Assembly (NCBI RefSeq): GCF_015999305.1
Contig: NZ_JAEAGP010000001.1
Coordinates: 1,984,001 to 2,048,000, forward strand
Length of the DNA: 64,000 nucleotides
Reading direction: 5' to 3'
Source of the DNA: Erythrobacter sp. YJ-T3-07
GTDB taxonomy: Bacteria > Pseudomonadota > Alphaproteobacteria > Sphingomonadales > Sphingomonadaceae
The first letter of the stretch is position 1, and every line of letters begins with the position of its first letter. The notes under the pieces are model-generated. The model had not been told where the DNA came from, did not search any database, and worked only from the letters and a program-made list of their open reading frames with translations. Shown piece after piece: positions 25,282 through 33,907 of the stretch. The position numbers were made by a program, and so were the translations under genes.

Positions 25282-26130
25282 ATGACCGCCCACGACCAAA
25301 CCCTTGCCGCCAACCCCGCGATCACCATTCGCGACGAGCGCTTCAACAGGGGCACCACGCCCTCCCGATGGTGGGCTGGCGAGCCCTTCGGCACCGCCTG
25401 GCACAACGCGCTGTCGGGCACCTTCCCGCGCGGGGAAGCCTTCTTCATCGAATCGGTAAAGGCCTTTCGCGAGGGGGCAGATCCCAAACTGGCGGCGGAG
25501 ATCCGCGCTTTCGTGAAGCAGGAGATCAACCACACGCGCGAGCATATCGCGTTCAACCGCCTCGCCGCAGATGCGGGCTACGACATGGACATGATCGACC
25601 GGCGCACGAAGGAACTGCTCGACATGGCGGCGGATCAGCCTGCGATCGCCAAGCTGGGGATCACCATGGCGCTGGAGCACTACACCGCGATGATGGCGCA
25701 CGAGTTCCTCGCCAATCCGCAGCACTTCAAGGATTCGGACGCCGAGGTGCGCAAGATGTGGGAATGGCACGCGGTCGAGGAGATCGAGCACAAGGGCGTC
25801 GCCTACGACACCTGGAACCATGCGACGCAAGGGTGGACCGGGTTTCAGCGCTGGGCGAGACGCAGCATCATCATGCTGGAGGTCACCAGGCGCTTCCTCA
25901 ACAATCGCTGGAAGGATGCGATCGAGCTGCTCGCGCAGGACGGGATCACCGGTGCGCGCGCCCATTGGGGGCTGGCGAAGTATCTGTTCGGCAAGCCCGG
26001 CGTGCTGCGCCGCTGCTTCCCGGCGTGGCTGGGCTATTTCAAACCCGGTTTCCACCCGTGGGACCACGACGACCGCGCGCTGATCGGCAAGTACGAGGGC
26101 GATTACGCAGACGCGCTGCTCCCCGCGTGA
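25282..26130 (+). CDS. Predicted metal-dependent hydrolase (PF10118 family)
   Basis: 282 residues. Metal-binding acid/His residues of this ferritin-like helical family are seen in VKQEINHTREHIAFNR, MALEHYTAMMAHEFL and MWEWHAVEEIEHKGVAYDTW. Biochemical function is not established; the di-metal pattern suggests a hydrolase or oxygenase-like activity. Transcribed away from a TetR regulator with a good -10 upstream, so probably inducible. Confidence 0.8.
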   Translation: MTAHDQTLAANPAITIRDERFNRGTTPSRWWAGEPFGTAWHNALSGTFPRGEAFFIESVKAFREGADPKLAAEIRAFVKQEINHTREHIAFNRLAADAGYDMDMIDRRTKELLDMAADQPAIAKLGITMALEHYTAMMAHEFLANPQHFKDSDAEVRKMWEWHAVEEIEHKGVAYDTWNHATQGWTGFQRWARRSIIMLEVTRRFLNNRWKDAIELLAQDGITGARAHWGLAKYLFGKPGVLRRCFPAWLGYFKPGFHPWDHDDRALIGKYEGDYADALLPA

Positions 26131-26155
26131 GGCCGCCCCAAGGCGGCGGCCTGGG

Positions 26156-26713
26156 CTAGGCCGCCGCCGGGAGCGATCGCTCCACCTCCTCTGCCAGGTC
26201 GAGCGCATAGCCATTGGTCTGCGCTTCGTAGCCGCGGGCGAGGCTGAAATGGCGCCCGCCCTTGCCGGTCGGCAGGAAGCCGGCCTTGCGCAGCACGCGG
26301 CCCGATGCCGGATTGTCGAGGAAATGGCTCGCGACGATGCGCGGGTGGCCGCAGGCGCGGGCGATCTCGACCAACGCGCGGGCGGCCTCGCCGGCATAGC
26401 CGCGGCCCCAGTGCGGGCGCGCGATCCAGTAACCCAGCTCCATCGTCCCCTCGCCGCCGCCGTCTTCGGGGGGCAGCGGGCCGATGCCGATGCAGCCGAT
26501 CACCTCGCCGGAATCGGCCAGGGTAATGACGAAACGGGGTGCTTCGGGCGTGAAGGGGAGCGCGCACCAAGCGCGCGCGTCGGCAGCCGAATAGGGCCAC
26601 GGCGCGGTGGCGAGGTTGCGCACGATACCCTCGTCCGCAATCGCTGCGTAAACAGCCTGCCAGTCCTCGGGCCACGCGGGCCGCAGCAGCAACCTCTCGC
26701 TTCTGTGAAACAT
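26156..26713 (-). CDS. GNAT family N-acetyltransferase (RimJ/RimL-like)
   Basis: 185 residues. SERLLLRPAWPEDWQAVYAAIAD at the N-terminus and the acetyl-CoA-binding region ELGYWIARPHWGRGYAGEAARALVE, then NPASGRVLRKAGFLPTG, are typical of the GNAT subfamily that acetylates protein N-termini or small amines. The start at 26713 has GGGGAG 9 bases upstream. Lies downstream of the rpmA terminator. Confidence 0.85.
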   Translation of the reverse strand: MFHRSERLLLRPAWPEDWQAVYAAIADEGIVRNLATAPWPYSAADARAWCALPFTPEAPRFVITLADSGEVIGCIGIGPLPPEDGGGEGTMELGYWIARPHWGRGYAGEAARALVEIARACGHPRIVASHFLDNPASGRVLRKAGFLPTGKGGRHFSLARGYEAQTNGYALDLAEEVERSLPAAA

Positions 26714-26775
26714 CGTCGTTTCTCCCCTCGCGCGGCGCGCCCTTCCTCGGCGGGCGGCCACGGTGACAAGGGAGA

Positions 26776-26811
26776 CGAAAAAAGGGAGACGGGGCTGGCC
26801 CCCTCTCCCTT
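26776..26811 (-). terminator. Intrinsic terminator of rplU-rpmA
   Basis: Read on the minus strand, AAGGGAGA and GGGG pair with CCCC and TCTCCCTT around a short loop (26811-26782), followed at once by TTTTTT. A classic stem plus U-tract, 66 bases after rpmA. Confidence 0.88.
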
Positions 26812-26876
26812 GATGGCCGGATTTTACCTCCGGCGGGGCCGTCCCGGTGGACAACCCCTGTTATCGAGTTGCCCGA

Positions 26877-27146
26877 TTATTCGGCAGCTTGCGCCATAAG
26901 GTCGACCGATACGTATTTGCGGCCGAGCTTCCCGTCGTGGAAGCGCACAATACCGTCGGTAAGCGCAAAGAGGGTGTGGTCCTTGCCCATGCCGACGTTG
27001 GTGCCCGCGTAGAACTTGGTCCCACGCTGGCGCACGATAATGTTGCCCGCAACGACGCCTTCGCTGCCGAACTTCTTCACGCCAAGACGGCGGCCTGCCG
27101 AATCGCGACCGTTCCGCGAAGAGCCGCCTGCTTTCTTATGTGCCAT
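26877..27146 (-). CDS. rpmA: 50S ribosomal protein L27
   Basis: 89 residues. [22 protein letters not shown] is the L27 N-terminal tail that reaches the peptidyl-transferase centre; [15 protein letters not shown] and GKDHTLFAL follow. It begins directly with MAHKKAG, with no cleavable leader of the Firmicutes type. Second gene of the operon with rplU, 31 bases downstream. Confidence 0.97.
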   Translation of the reverse strand: MAHKKAGGSSRNGRDSAGRRLGVKKFGSEGVVAGNIIVRQRGTKFYAGTNVGMGKDHTLFALTDGIVRFHDGKLGRKYVSVDLMAQAAE

Positions 27147-27177
27147 TGCGCTTAGTCCTTATCCGTCTGGGCCGCGC

Positions 27178-27654
27178 TTACGCGTCGCCCGAATCCTTGG
27201 TGTCCGCCTTCTTGGCGGGGGCCTTCTTGGCAGCCGGCTTCTTGGTCGCAGCAGCCTTCTTCGGCGCGGCCTTCTTGGCCGGAGCCTTTTCGGTCGCCTT
27301 GTCGTCGGCAGCGTCGGCCTTCTTCGCGGCGGGCTTGGCGGCAGCCTTCTTGGTGCCTTCGCCCACTTCGAGGATGCGCAGCAGGGTCATCTGCTGGCGA
27401 TGGCCGTTCTTGCGACGGTAATTGTGACGACGGCGCTTCTTGAACACCACCACCTTTTCGCTCTTCGCCTGAGCGATAATTTCCGCCGAAACGGATACCT
27501 TGCCAGCATCGGCCAGGCTTTCGCCCTCGCCTGCGAGCAACACATCGCCCAGGGTGATCGTGTCGCCGGCTTCGCCTGCGAGCTTTTCGACCGCGATTTT
27601 GTCTCCGGCGGCAACCCGGTATTGCTTGCCGCCTGTGCGCACCACTGCGAACAT
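27178..27654 (-). CDS. rplU: 50S ribosomal protein L21 with Lys/Ala-rich tail
   Basis: 158 residues. The first 100 residues are normal L21 ([37 protein letters not shown]). A tail of about 55 residues of repeated [12 protein letters not shown] blocks follows, histone H1-like in composition, ending in an acidic DTKDSGDA. Extended L21 tails are known in sphingomonads, but their role is unclear. Start at 27654 by homology. Confidence 0.96.
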   Translation of the reverse strand: MFAVVRTGGKQYRVAAGDKIAVEKLAGEAGDTITLGDVLLAGEGESLADAGKVSVSAEIIAQAKSEKVVVFKKRRRHNYRRKNGHRQQMTLLRILEVGEGTKKAAAKPAAKKADAADDKATEKAPAKKAAPKKAAATKKPAAKKAPAKKADTKDSGDA

Positions 27655-27854
27655 CGGTTCAACTTTCAATCGTTTAGCTGTGACGCTGCCCCTAACGAAA
27701 CAGCGTGGTCGACGGGCCACACGGTGGTGAGCCCCCCAAAGAAGGGCGCGCTTACGGTATGATTTGGCCGAAGTCAACGCCGGGTGGCGCAGAAAAGCGC
27801 CTTCGCCCACCTTCGCCTCTACCACGGCGCGACGCGCGTGCTAAGGGTGCGCGC

Positions 27855-28427
27855 ATGTCCGCTGCCCGCCTCGCGATCGCGATCGCCACCCTCCCCGCCA
27901 TGGCCGCCCTTGCCGCCTGCGCCACCACGCCCGACAGCGCCTATCCCTCTCTCGGGGTGCGCGAGGCCGAATACGAGAGCGGCGAGTTTCCCCGCCCGAC
28001 CGGCGATTGCGCGCCCGACGGACCGGCACCGGTGACCGGCCAGTTCGAGCCCACGGACCCGGTCGCGCCGCCGCCTCCACCGGCCCCCGTCCTGTCCGCC
28101 GATCTCGCCGAACGGGTCGTCCAGCTGGAAGAGCAGGCGCGCGCCGCGCATGCCGATTTCGAAAAAGCCGTGCCCGCCACCCGCACGGCGGTTCGGGGCA
28201 GTGGCAGCGTGGGGTCCAAGGCGTGGGGCCGTGCGCAGGTCGCCTATGCGAACCTCGAATCGATCCGTGCGCGCACGGCGATTCCCTTCGCCGATCTCGA
28301 CAGCATGCTGGCGATCCGATCGGTCGATGGCGAACCGGTGGAGGCGGTTGCCAAAGCGCACGCGCAGGTCGCCAGGCTGATCGCCGAAGAAGACGCGATC
28401 CTGAACGAACTCGCGCCCGCCAACTGA
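27855..28427 (+). CDS. Putative lipoprotein of unknown function
   Basis: 190 residues. A signal peptide (AARLAIAIATLPAMAALAAC) ends in lipobox LAAC with Cys21. Then a Pro-rich linker (PVAPPPPPAPV) and a helical region with heptad-like pattern (DLAERVVQLEEQARAAHADFEKAV) that could be coiled coil. Likely anchored to a membrane facing the periplasm. No named family recognised. Divergent from rplU and convergent with the next membrane protein gene. Confidence 0.7.
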   Translation: MSAARLAIAIATLPAMAALAACATTPDSAYPSLGVREAEYESGEFPRPTGDCAPDGPAPVTGQFEPTDPVAPPPPPAPVLSADLAERVVQLEEQARAAHADFEKAVPATRTAVRGSGSVGSKAWGRAQVAYANLESIRARTAIPFADLDSMLAIRSVDGEPVEAVAKAHAQVARLIAEEDAILNELAPAN

Positions 28428-28442
28428 CCGCACACGCAAAAA

Positions 28443-28473
28443 CGCGCGGGATCGAACCAATCGACCCCGCGCG
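28443..28473. terminator. Hairpin between convergent genes
   Basis: CGCGCGGG pairs with CCCGCGCG and TCGA with TCGA, one mismatch between, with loop ACCAA. It sits 16 bases after the lipoprotein stop and can serve both convergent genes. Confidence 0.6.
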
Positions 28474-28499
28474 CCTCCCCCAACTCCGGGGCGAACCGA

Positions 28500-29030
28500 T
28501 CAGGCCGAGACGACCCCGGCAATCACCAGCACGGTGCACCCCCAGAGAACGATCAGCACGGGCAACACCATCATCTGCGCCACCGCGTCGCGGCCGGCGA
28601 GCAGGCCGGTGTGCGTCTGGATTCCACCGCGCATCAGTTCGCCGAAGCTTTTCGCCTTGGCCTCCGGCTTGCGCCCGAGACCCAGCCACAGCGCCGGTGC
28701 GCCGAACAGGCCGACGATGAAGATCGCGAAGATCGCCATCGGGATTGCGAGTTCGGGGGTCGACAGGCCTACACCCAGGATCGCGATGAAGCCCAGATAG
28801 AGCGCCACGGTCGCCCCGTAGAGCACGCTCGGCATTTCGAACGTGCGATCCACATCCTGGCGGATATTGGCGGTCTCGACCGCATCGGGAGCCCGATAGG
28901 TGGCGATCGCTTCGGCCAGCGTGGGCTCGCTGCGTTCGAAAAGAGCGTGCCCAGCAGCGCGCGCGCGGGGCAGTTCGGCATGGACGATCGCCTTTTCGGC
29001 GACGGCGGCGCTGTTGAGACGTTCGGACAT
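28500..29030 (-). CDS. Membrane protein of unknown function
   Basis: 176 residues. A soluble N-terminus of about 60 residues (MSERLNSAAVAEKAIVHAELPRA) is followed by hydrophobic helices: VLYGATVALYLGFIAILGVGL, IPMAIFAIFIVGLFGAPALWLGL, and near the end VLPVLIVLWGCTVLVIAGVV. No family recognised. It follows moaE on the same strand at 86 bases and may be the last gene of that array or have its own promoter. Confidence 0.7.
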   Translation of the reverse strand: MSERLNSAAVAEKAIVHAELPRARAAGHALFERSEPTLAEAIATYRAPDAVETANIRQDVDRTFEMPSVLYGATVALYLGFIAILGVGLSTPELAIPMAIFAIFIVGLFGAPALWLGLGRKPEAKAKSFGELMRGGIQTHTGLLAGRDAVAQMMVLPVLIVLWGCTVLVIAGVVSA

Positions 29031-29116
29031 TTCATCACTCCTCGTTGTCTTGAGGAAGGATGTGCGCCGATCGGCCGCGCCGCGCCTTGATCTCGATCAA
29101 ATGCCGCGCGGAAAAA

Positions 29117-29584
29117 TCACTCCCAGCGATTTCGGTCGGCAAAGTCCTGCGCGCGCGGTTCGACCCAGTGCCAGCCATCTGCGCGTTTCTCGCGTTTCCA
29201 CAGCCACGCCGCGCTCTTGAGATAGTCCATCACGAAATCGACCGCGTGGAAGGCATCGCGGCGATGGCGCGCGGCGGCCGCGACCAGCACGATCCCCTCG
29301 CCCGGATGCATCACGCCGATTCGGTGCCACACCAGCACCCCGTCAAGCGGCCAGCGCGTCAGCGCCTCATCCGCCAGCTCGCGCATTCCGGGCAGGGTCA
29401 GTGGCTCGTAATGCGTCAGTTCGAGCACGCGCACGTCATCGTCGGGCCGCACCTTGCCGAGGAAGGTCGCGATCCCGCCCGCGTCGGGATGCGCCGCGTT
29501 GAACGCTGCCAGCGCCTCGCCGACCGACATCCCCGAATCGAGCAGCCGCACATCGGCAGGGGTTTCGAGCGTGAGGCGCGCCAT
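29117..29584 (-). CDS. moaE: Molybdopterin synthase catalytic subunit
   Basis: 155 residues. With MoaD it converts cyclic pyranopterin monophosphate to molybdopterin. GGIATFLGKVRPDD, LTHYEPLTLPGM, WHRIGVMHPGEGIVLVAAAARHRRDAF and the active-site Lys region YLKSAAWLWKRE are all typical. Its ATG overlaps the moaD stop by one base (TGATG), matching the 1:1 complex made by the two products. Confidence 0.93.
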   Translation of the reverse strand: MARLTLETPADVRLLDSGMSVGEALAAFNAAHPDAGGIATFLGKVRPDDDVRVLELTHYEPLTLPGMRELADEALTRWPLDGVLVWHRIGVMHPGEGIVLVAAAARHRRDAFHAVDFVMDYLKSAAWLWKREKRADGWHWVEPRAQDFADRNRWE

Positions 29585-29826
29585 CAGCCGCCACTGACCG
29601 GCGGCAGCAGCGCCACCTCTTCGCCGTCCTGCGCAGCGAGATCGGCCTTGTCCGACAGAAGCTTGCCATCGCAGGCGACATGCACGCGCGACTCGCGCAA
29701 CTGCTCGGCAACGGCGGGCGGCACTGCGGCGAGCAGCCCGTCCCAATCGAGCGGGGCAGCATATTCGACCTGCGGCACACCCGCCAGATCGCGCAACGGG
29801 CCGAGGAAAAGGACGGTCACACCCAT
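29584..29826 (-). CDS. moaD: Molybdopterin synthase sulfur carrier subunit
   Basis: 80 residues, ubiquitin-like fold. Starts MGVTVLFLGPLRDLAG and ends in the required Gly-Gly (LPPVSGG), which is adenylated and thiocarboxylated to donate sulfur. One base separates it from moaA; it overlaps moaE. Confidence 0.93.
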   Translation of the reverse strand: MGVTVLFLGPLRDLAGVPQVEYAAPLDWDGLLAAVPPAVAEQLRESRVHVACDGKLLSDKADLAAQDGEEVALLPPVSGG

Positions 29827-29827
29827 C

Positions 29828-30865
29828 TCAACCTCCGGTCACGGACATATGACGAGGCTGAGTCGGCGCGAGCCCTGCACCGATGCGGAAATCGTGCTTC
29901 TCCGGCTTGATCGCCATCGCGCGGTCGAGCGCGTCGGCGACCTGCGCTTGCGGAGCATCAGAGCGCAACGCAGCGCGCAGATCGACCCGCTCCCCTCCGC
30001 CAAGGCAGGGATAAAGCTGGCCGGTGGCGGTCACCCGCAGCCGGTTGCAGCCGGAACAGAAATTCTCGCTCATCGGCGTGATGAAACCGATTCGCCCGCC
30101 GGTCTCGGCAATATCGAAATAGCGCGACGGGCCGGGAGTGCGCGCATCGCTGGGCGTCAGCGTCCAGCGCGCCTCGAGATCGCGGCGGACATCGGCCAGC
30201 GAGACGAAGCGATCCTCGCGCGCCTCGTCTACCTCGCCCAGCGGCATGGTCTCGATCAGGCTGATCGCGTGGCCCTGGGCATGCGCCCAGGCGACGAGAT
30301 CGGGAATCTCGCGATCGTTCACGCCGCGCATCGCCACTGTGTTGAGCTTGACCTGCAGCCCCGCATCCTTCGCCGCGGCAATCCCTTCGAGCACCTGCGG
30401 CAAGGCATCGCGTCGCGACAGCGTGCGGAAGGTGTGCGGATCGCGCGTGTCGAGCGAGACGTTGATCCGCCGGACCCCTGCCCTCGCCAGCGCATCGGCA
30501 TGCTGCGCCAGCTGCGTGCCATTGGTGGTCAGCGTTACCTCGTCCAGCTCAGACCCGACATGCCGCCCGATGGCGCGCACCAGATCGATGACGTCGCGGC
30601 GCACCAGCGGTTCGCCCCCGGTCAGCCGGATCGTACGCACACCGCGCGCCATGAAGCTGCGCGCCAGCACGTACAGTTCCTCGAGCGAGAGAACCTCGGC
30701 CTTGGGAAGGAACTGCATCCGCTCGGGCATGCAATAGGTACAGCGCAGATCGCAGCGATCGGTGACCGACAGGCGCAGATAGGTGATTCGCCTCTGATAC
30801 GTATCGACCAGCGGCGCAGCCGCAGGCCGAGCTTGCGTGTCGAGGCGATCAATCGTCCGTATCAT
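29828..30865 (-). CDS. moaA: GTP 3',8-cyclase
   Basis: 345 residues. Radical SAM enzyme for the first step of molybdenum cofactor synthesis. N-terminal [4Fe-4S] motif CDLRCTYC; C-terminal cluster CSGCNRLRV followed by a third Cys in QLYPCLGG; terminal GG in SVTGG. TIRLTGGEPLVRRD is the GGEP motif. Several in-frame ATGs (30883, 30868, 30865) overlap the preceding gene; I use MIRTIDRL, although 30883 has a GAGAG-like site. Confidence 0.93.
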   Translation of the reverse strand: MIRTIDRLDTQARPAAAPLVDTYQRRITYLRLSVTDRCDLRCTYCMPERMQFLPKAEVLSLEELYVLARSFMARGVRTIRLTGGEPLVRRDVIDLVRAIGRHVGSELDEVTLTTNGTQLAQHADALARAGVRRINVSLDTRDPHTFRTLSRRDALPQVLEGIAAAKDAGLQVKLNTVAMRGVNDREIPDLVAWAHAQGHAISLIETMPLGEVDEAREDRFVSLADVRRDLEARWTLTPSDARTPGPSRYFDIAETGGRIGFITPMSENFCSGCNRLRVTATGQLYPCLGGGERVDLRAALRSDAPQAQVADALDRAMAIKPEKHDFRIGAGLAPTQPRHMSVTGG

Positions 30866-31229
30866 CATCCCCAAGTCGGCCATCGCTGCCGCTCTCGCAA
30901 GGGGCACTGTCCGCCAGGGGCAGGTATTGTCCGGTGATGGCAGGCGCGCGACCGAGGAATTCCACCATTCGGGCGAGTGCGGCGCCTTCAAGCCCGGCGA
31001 CGATATTGATGCAATTGTCGGCGTGCGCGCGGGCCAGATCGCGCGCAGCGGCGCGGCGCCAGTCGGCATGGTCGAACGGAGCCGGGTCCATCACCACAAT
31101 GACGAATTCGCTATCTCGTGCTGCGTCCCGCACCCGCTGCGCCCAGTGCGCGTGGAAGGCAGCCGCAGCGTCCAGCGCTGGGCCGGGCAAGCGCTCCACC
31201 CGGATGATCGCGGGTGCGCTATCGCTCAC
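30849..31229 (-). CDS. Small Rossmann-like domain protein, unknown function
   Basis: 126 residues. Alternating strand/helix pattern (SEFVIVVMDPAPF, NCINIVAGLEGAALARMVEFLG) suggests a partial Rossmann fold without a clear GxGxxG. It ends in an acidic tail DGRLGDDDTDD. Located between folB and moaA with one base or an overlap at either side, so it belongs to their operon. Possibly a cofactor-related protein; no function is assigned. Confidence 0.65.
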   Translation of the reverse strand: MSDSAPAIIRVERLPGPALDAAAAFHAHWAQRVRDAARDSEFVIVVMDPAPFDHADWRRAAARDLARAHADNCINIVAGLEGAALARMVEFLGRAPAITGQYLPLADSAPCESGSDGRLGDDDTDD

Positions 31230-31230
31230 G

Positions 31231-31602
31231 TCAGGGCCGTTCGCGATGGAGCGTGATCCCGATCTTCTCGCTGCCGATCCCGATCGCCAGCTTGATGATA
31301 TGCACGGTCAGCGCCTCGATCCGCTCGTCCTGCAGGAACAGCGTTTCGCAAATATGGTCTGCGAAGCTCTCGATCAGCTTGAAATGGACACCCTCGGGCA
31401 CCGCCTCGGTCGCGGCATGGCGCAGGTCCATGTAGTTCTTGCTCTCGGCCAGCGGCGTGTCCGGATCATACCGGTCGAGCGGCTTCATCCGCGCCTCGAT
31501 CGTGATGCGCAGCGGCTGCGGCTTGCCCGTCTCTTCGGAATAGATGCCGGTGAGCACATCGGTTTCGAGATCGGCGACGCGCAGGGTGAGAGTGTCTTTC
31601 AT
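31231..31602 (-). CDS. folB: Dihydroneopterin aldolase family protein
   Basis: 123 residues, T-fold. Pattern LRVADLETDVLTGIYSEETGKPQPLRITIEA, the ESFADHICETLF helix with its conserved Glu, and a closing strand EKIGITLHRERP fit FolB, which cleaves dihydroneopterin in folate synthesis. It starts 9 bases after the methyltransferase gene. The catalytic Lys near the C-terminus is not obvious, so function as an active aldolase is probable rather than certain. Confidence 0.75.
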   Translation of the reverse strand: MKDTLTLRVADLETDVLTGIYSEETGKPQPLRITIEARMKPLDRYDPDTPLAESKNYMDLRHAATEAVPEGVHFKLIESFADHICETLFLQDERIEALTVHIIKLAIGIGSEKIGITLHRERP

Positions 31603-31611
31603 CGGGGCTCC

Positions 31612-32511
31612 CTAGACGCTGTTGCGCCATCTTGCGAAGATGGCTGTTGGCAGGACGCGGCCAGCCTGTCCGCCATCGATGGTTTCCTCGCGCACGCCCA
31701 GATCGCCATGCTCGATCGTGCCGGGCAGGCCCGCGAACGCCTCGTCGAGCAGCGCGGCGAGCGCAAGGCTGCTCATCCGCACGGCATAGACGGTGAGGAA
31801 CAGGAAGCGGCTGTTCTCGTCCAGCAGCTGGCGGCAATCGACGATCAGCGGGGCGAGGCCTTCCTCGATCCGCCATGTCTCGTTCTTCGGTCCACGCCCG
31901 AACTTGGGCGGGTCGAGGATGATGCCGTCATAGCGGTTCTCGCGCCGGACCTCGCGCGCGGCGAACTTCGCGGCATCGTCGACCAGCCAGCGGATCGGGC
32001 GGTCTTCCATTCCGGCGAGCGCCGCATTGTCGCGCGCCTGGGCGACCGATTTCTTGGACGCATCGACATGGGTTACCGGGCCGCACTGGCTCAAGGCCAG
32101 CGTGCCGACGCCGGTATAGCCGAACATGTTGAGCGTCTGCGCGTCCGGCTTGTCGGCCAGCTCGCCGCGCATCCACTCCCACACCGGGGCCATGTCGGGA
32201 AAGAAGCCGAGATGGCGGAAGGGAGTGCATTGCGCGCGGAAGCGGACATCGTCCCATGCCAGCGGCCAGCTGTCGGGCACTTCAGGCGAGAGGTCCCAGC
32301 GCCCGCCGCCATCCTCGTCCGCGCCGGGAAGGAATTCGCCATCCGCCTGCCAGTCGTCCTGACGCGGGCTCCACATCGCCTGCGGTTCGGGGCGGATGAA
32401 GCGGAACTCTCCGAATCGCTCCAGCTTGCGGCCATGCCCGCTGTCGAGCAGCGCGTAATCGGCCCAGGGCTCGCCGATCATCAGCTGCGGGTCGAGGCGC
32501 AGCTGCGCCAT
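31612..32511 (-). CDS. SAM-dependent methyltransferase, RlmI/RlmK-like
   Basis: 299 residues. SAM site NMFGYTGVGTLALSQCG, acidic ribose contact THVDASKKSV, and catalytic-type motif ILDPPKFGRGPK match the C-terminal domain of 23S rRNA methyltransferases (PF10672). It lacks an N-terminal PUA domain, so RNA binding may differ. The ATG overlaps the thrC stop by one base. Confidence 0.82.
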   Translation of the reverse strand: MAQLRLDPQLMIGEPWADYALLDSGHGRKLERFGEFRFIRPEPQAMWSPRQDDWQADGEFLPGADEDGGGRWDLSPEVPDSWPLAWDDVRFRAQCTPFRHLGFFPDMAPVWEWMRGELADKPDAQTLNMFGYTGVGTLALSQCGPVTHVDASKKSVAQARDNAALAGMEDRPIRWLVDDAAKFAAREVRRENRYDGIILDPPKFGRGPKNETWRIEEGLAPLIVDCRQLLDENSRFLFLTVYAVRMSSLALAALLDEAFAGLPGTIEHGDLGVREETIDGGQAGRVLPTAIFARWRNSV

Positions 32512-33905
32512 CAGCGGGTGGCCTTGGCGGAGATGTAATCGCGCACCGCGTCGTAATCGGCGGGCAGCGTTTCGAAGCGCTCTTCAAGCGCGAACAGATC
32601 GCCGACCCGCTCGGGCAGCGCAGCCTCGACGCCGATCGCCTGCTTCACGGCGTCGGGGAACTTCGCCGGATGCGCGGTGGCGAGTGTGACGACGGGCACT
32701 GCCGCCTCGGTTGCCAGCGCGCGCGCCCCATGCAGGCCGACCGCCGTGTGCGGGTCGATCACCTCGCCGCAGCGCTCATGCGCCCAGCGCATCGCCGCCA
32801 GCGTCTCATCGGGCGTAGCGCGCTCTGCCGAGAACATCGCCGCGATTGACTCGCGCTGCGCGGATTCGAGCGGGAGCGTCTTGCTCGACGCAAATCCATC
32901 CATCTGCGCTGCGAGCGCTGCCGCATCACGCCCGTTCGCCTCGAACAGCAGGCGTTCGAAATTGGAGCTGACCTGAATATCCATCGACGGGGTAATGGTC
33001 GCGTGGCTTTCGCCCACCGAATAGTCGCCATCGCGAATCGCGCGGGCGAGGATATCGTTCTTGTTGGTCGCGACGATCAGCCGCTCGACCGGGAGGCCCA
33101 TCTTCGCCGCGACATAGCCTGCAAAGACATCGCCGAAATTGCCCGTCGGCACGCTGAAGCCGACCTTGCGATCGGGCGCCCCGAGCTGCAGCGCAGCGTA
33201 GAAGTAATACACCACCTGCGCCATCAACCGCGCCCAGTTGATCGAATTGACCGCGCCGATGTCGAGCGTGGCGGTCAGTGCCTCGTCCGCGAACATGCGC
33301 TTCACCATCGCCTGCGCATCGTCGAAGCTGCCGGCAATCGCGATGTTGTGGACGTTAGGCGCGCTCACCGTGGTCATCTGGCGGCGCTGAATCTCGCTCA
33401 CCCGGCCTTCCGGGTGAAGCATGAATATCTGCGCATTGTCGCGCCCCGCCACCGCGTGGATCGCGGCCGATCCGGTATCGCCGCTGGTCGCGCCGATAAT
33501 CGTCAGCGGACGTTCGCGCTTTTCGAGAAACGTCTCAAACAGCAGGCCTAGCAGTTGCAGCGCGACGTCCTTGAACGCCAGCGTCGGCCCGTGGAACAGC
33601 TCCAGCAGCCAGTGCTGTTCGTCGAGCTGGATCAGCGGGGTCGTCGCAGCGTGCGAGAAATTGCCGTAGGCGCGCTGGCACAGGTTGCGCAACTCCGCTT
33701 CGGTCAGGCTTTCGCCGACAAACGGCGCCATGATCCGCACAGCGAGTTCGGAATAGGGAAGCCCGCGCAGTGCGGCGATCTCGTCACGCGAAAACTGCGG
33801 CCACTCCTGCGGCAGGTACAGCCCACCATCGCTCGCCAGCCCGGTGAGCGTGACACCTTCGAAATCGAGCACGGGCGCCTGCCCGCGCGTCGAAACGTAC
33901 CGCAT
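32511..33905 (-). CDS. thrC: Threonine synthase
   Basis: 464 residues. PLP enzyme converting phosphohomoserine to threonine. MRYVSTRGQAP start, the PLP Lys in GPTLAFKDVALQLLG, and ATSGDTGSAAIHAV are typical of the long bacterial/fungal ThrC. Lies 3 bases downstream of SURF1; the ctaC-to-thrC order is common in sphingomonads. Confidence 0.95.
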   Translation of the reverse strand: MRYVSTRGQAPVLDFEGVTLTGLASDGGLYLPQEWPQFSRDEIAALRGLPYSELAVRIMAPFVGESLTEAELRNLCQRAYGNFSHAATTPLIQLDEQHWLLELFHGPTLAFKDVALQLLGLLFETFLEKRERPLTIIGATSGDTGSAAIHAVAGRDNAQIFMLHPEGRVSEIQRRQMTTVSAPNVHNIAIAGSFDDAQAMVKRMFADEALTATLDIGAVNSINWARLMAQVVYYFYAALQLGAPDRKVGFSVPTGNFGDVFAGYVAAKMGLPVERLIVATNKNDILARAIRDGDYSVGESHATITPSMDIQVSSNFERLLFEANGRDAAALAAQMDGFASSKTLPLESAQRESIAAMFSAERATPDETLAAMRWAHERCGEVIDPHTAVGLHGARALATEAAVPVVTLATAHPAKFPDAVKQAIGVEAALPERVGDLFALEERFETLPADYDAVRDYISAKATR

Positions 33906-33907
33906 TT

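Noticed and set aside
26131..26155. GGCCGCC/GGCGGCC hairpin between convergent genes as terminator
   Set aside because: It overlaps coding sequence and lacks a U-run; the high GC content makes such stems common by chance.
28451..28460. TCGAACC-like string as tRNA T-arm
   Set aside because: No cloverleaf surrounds it; the bases belong to a terminator hairpin.
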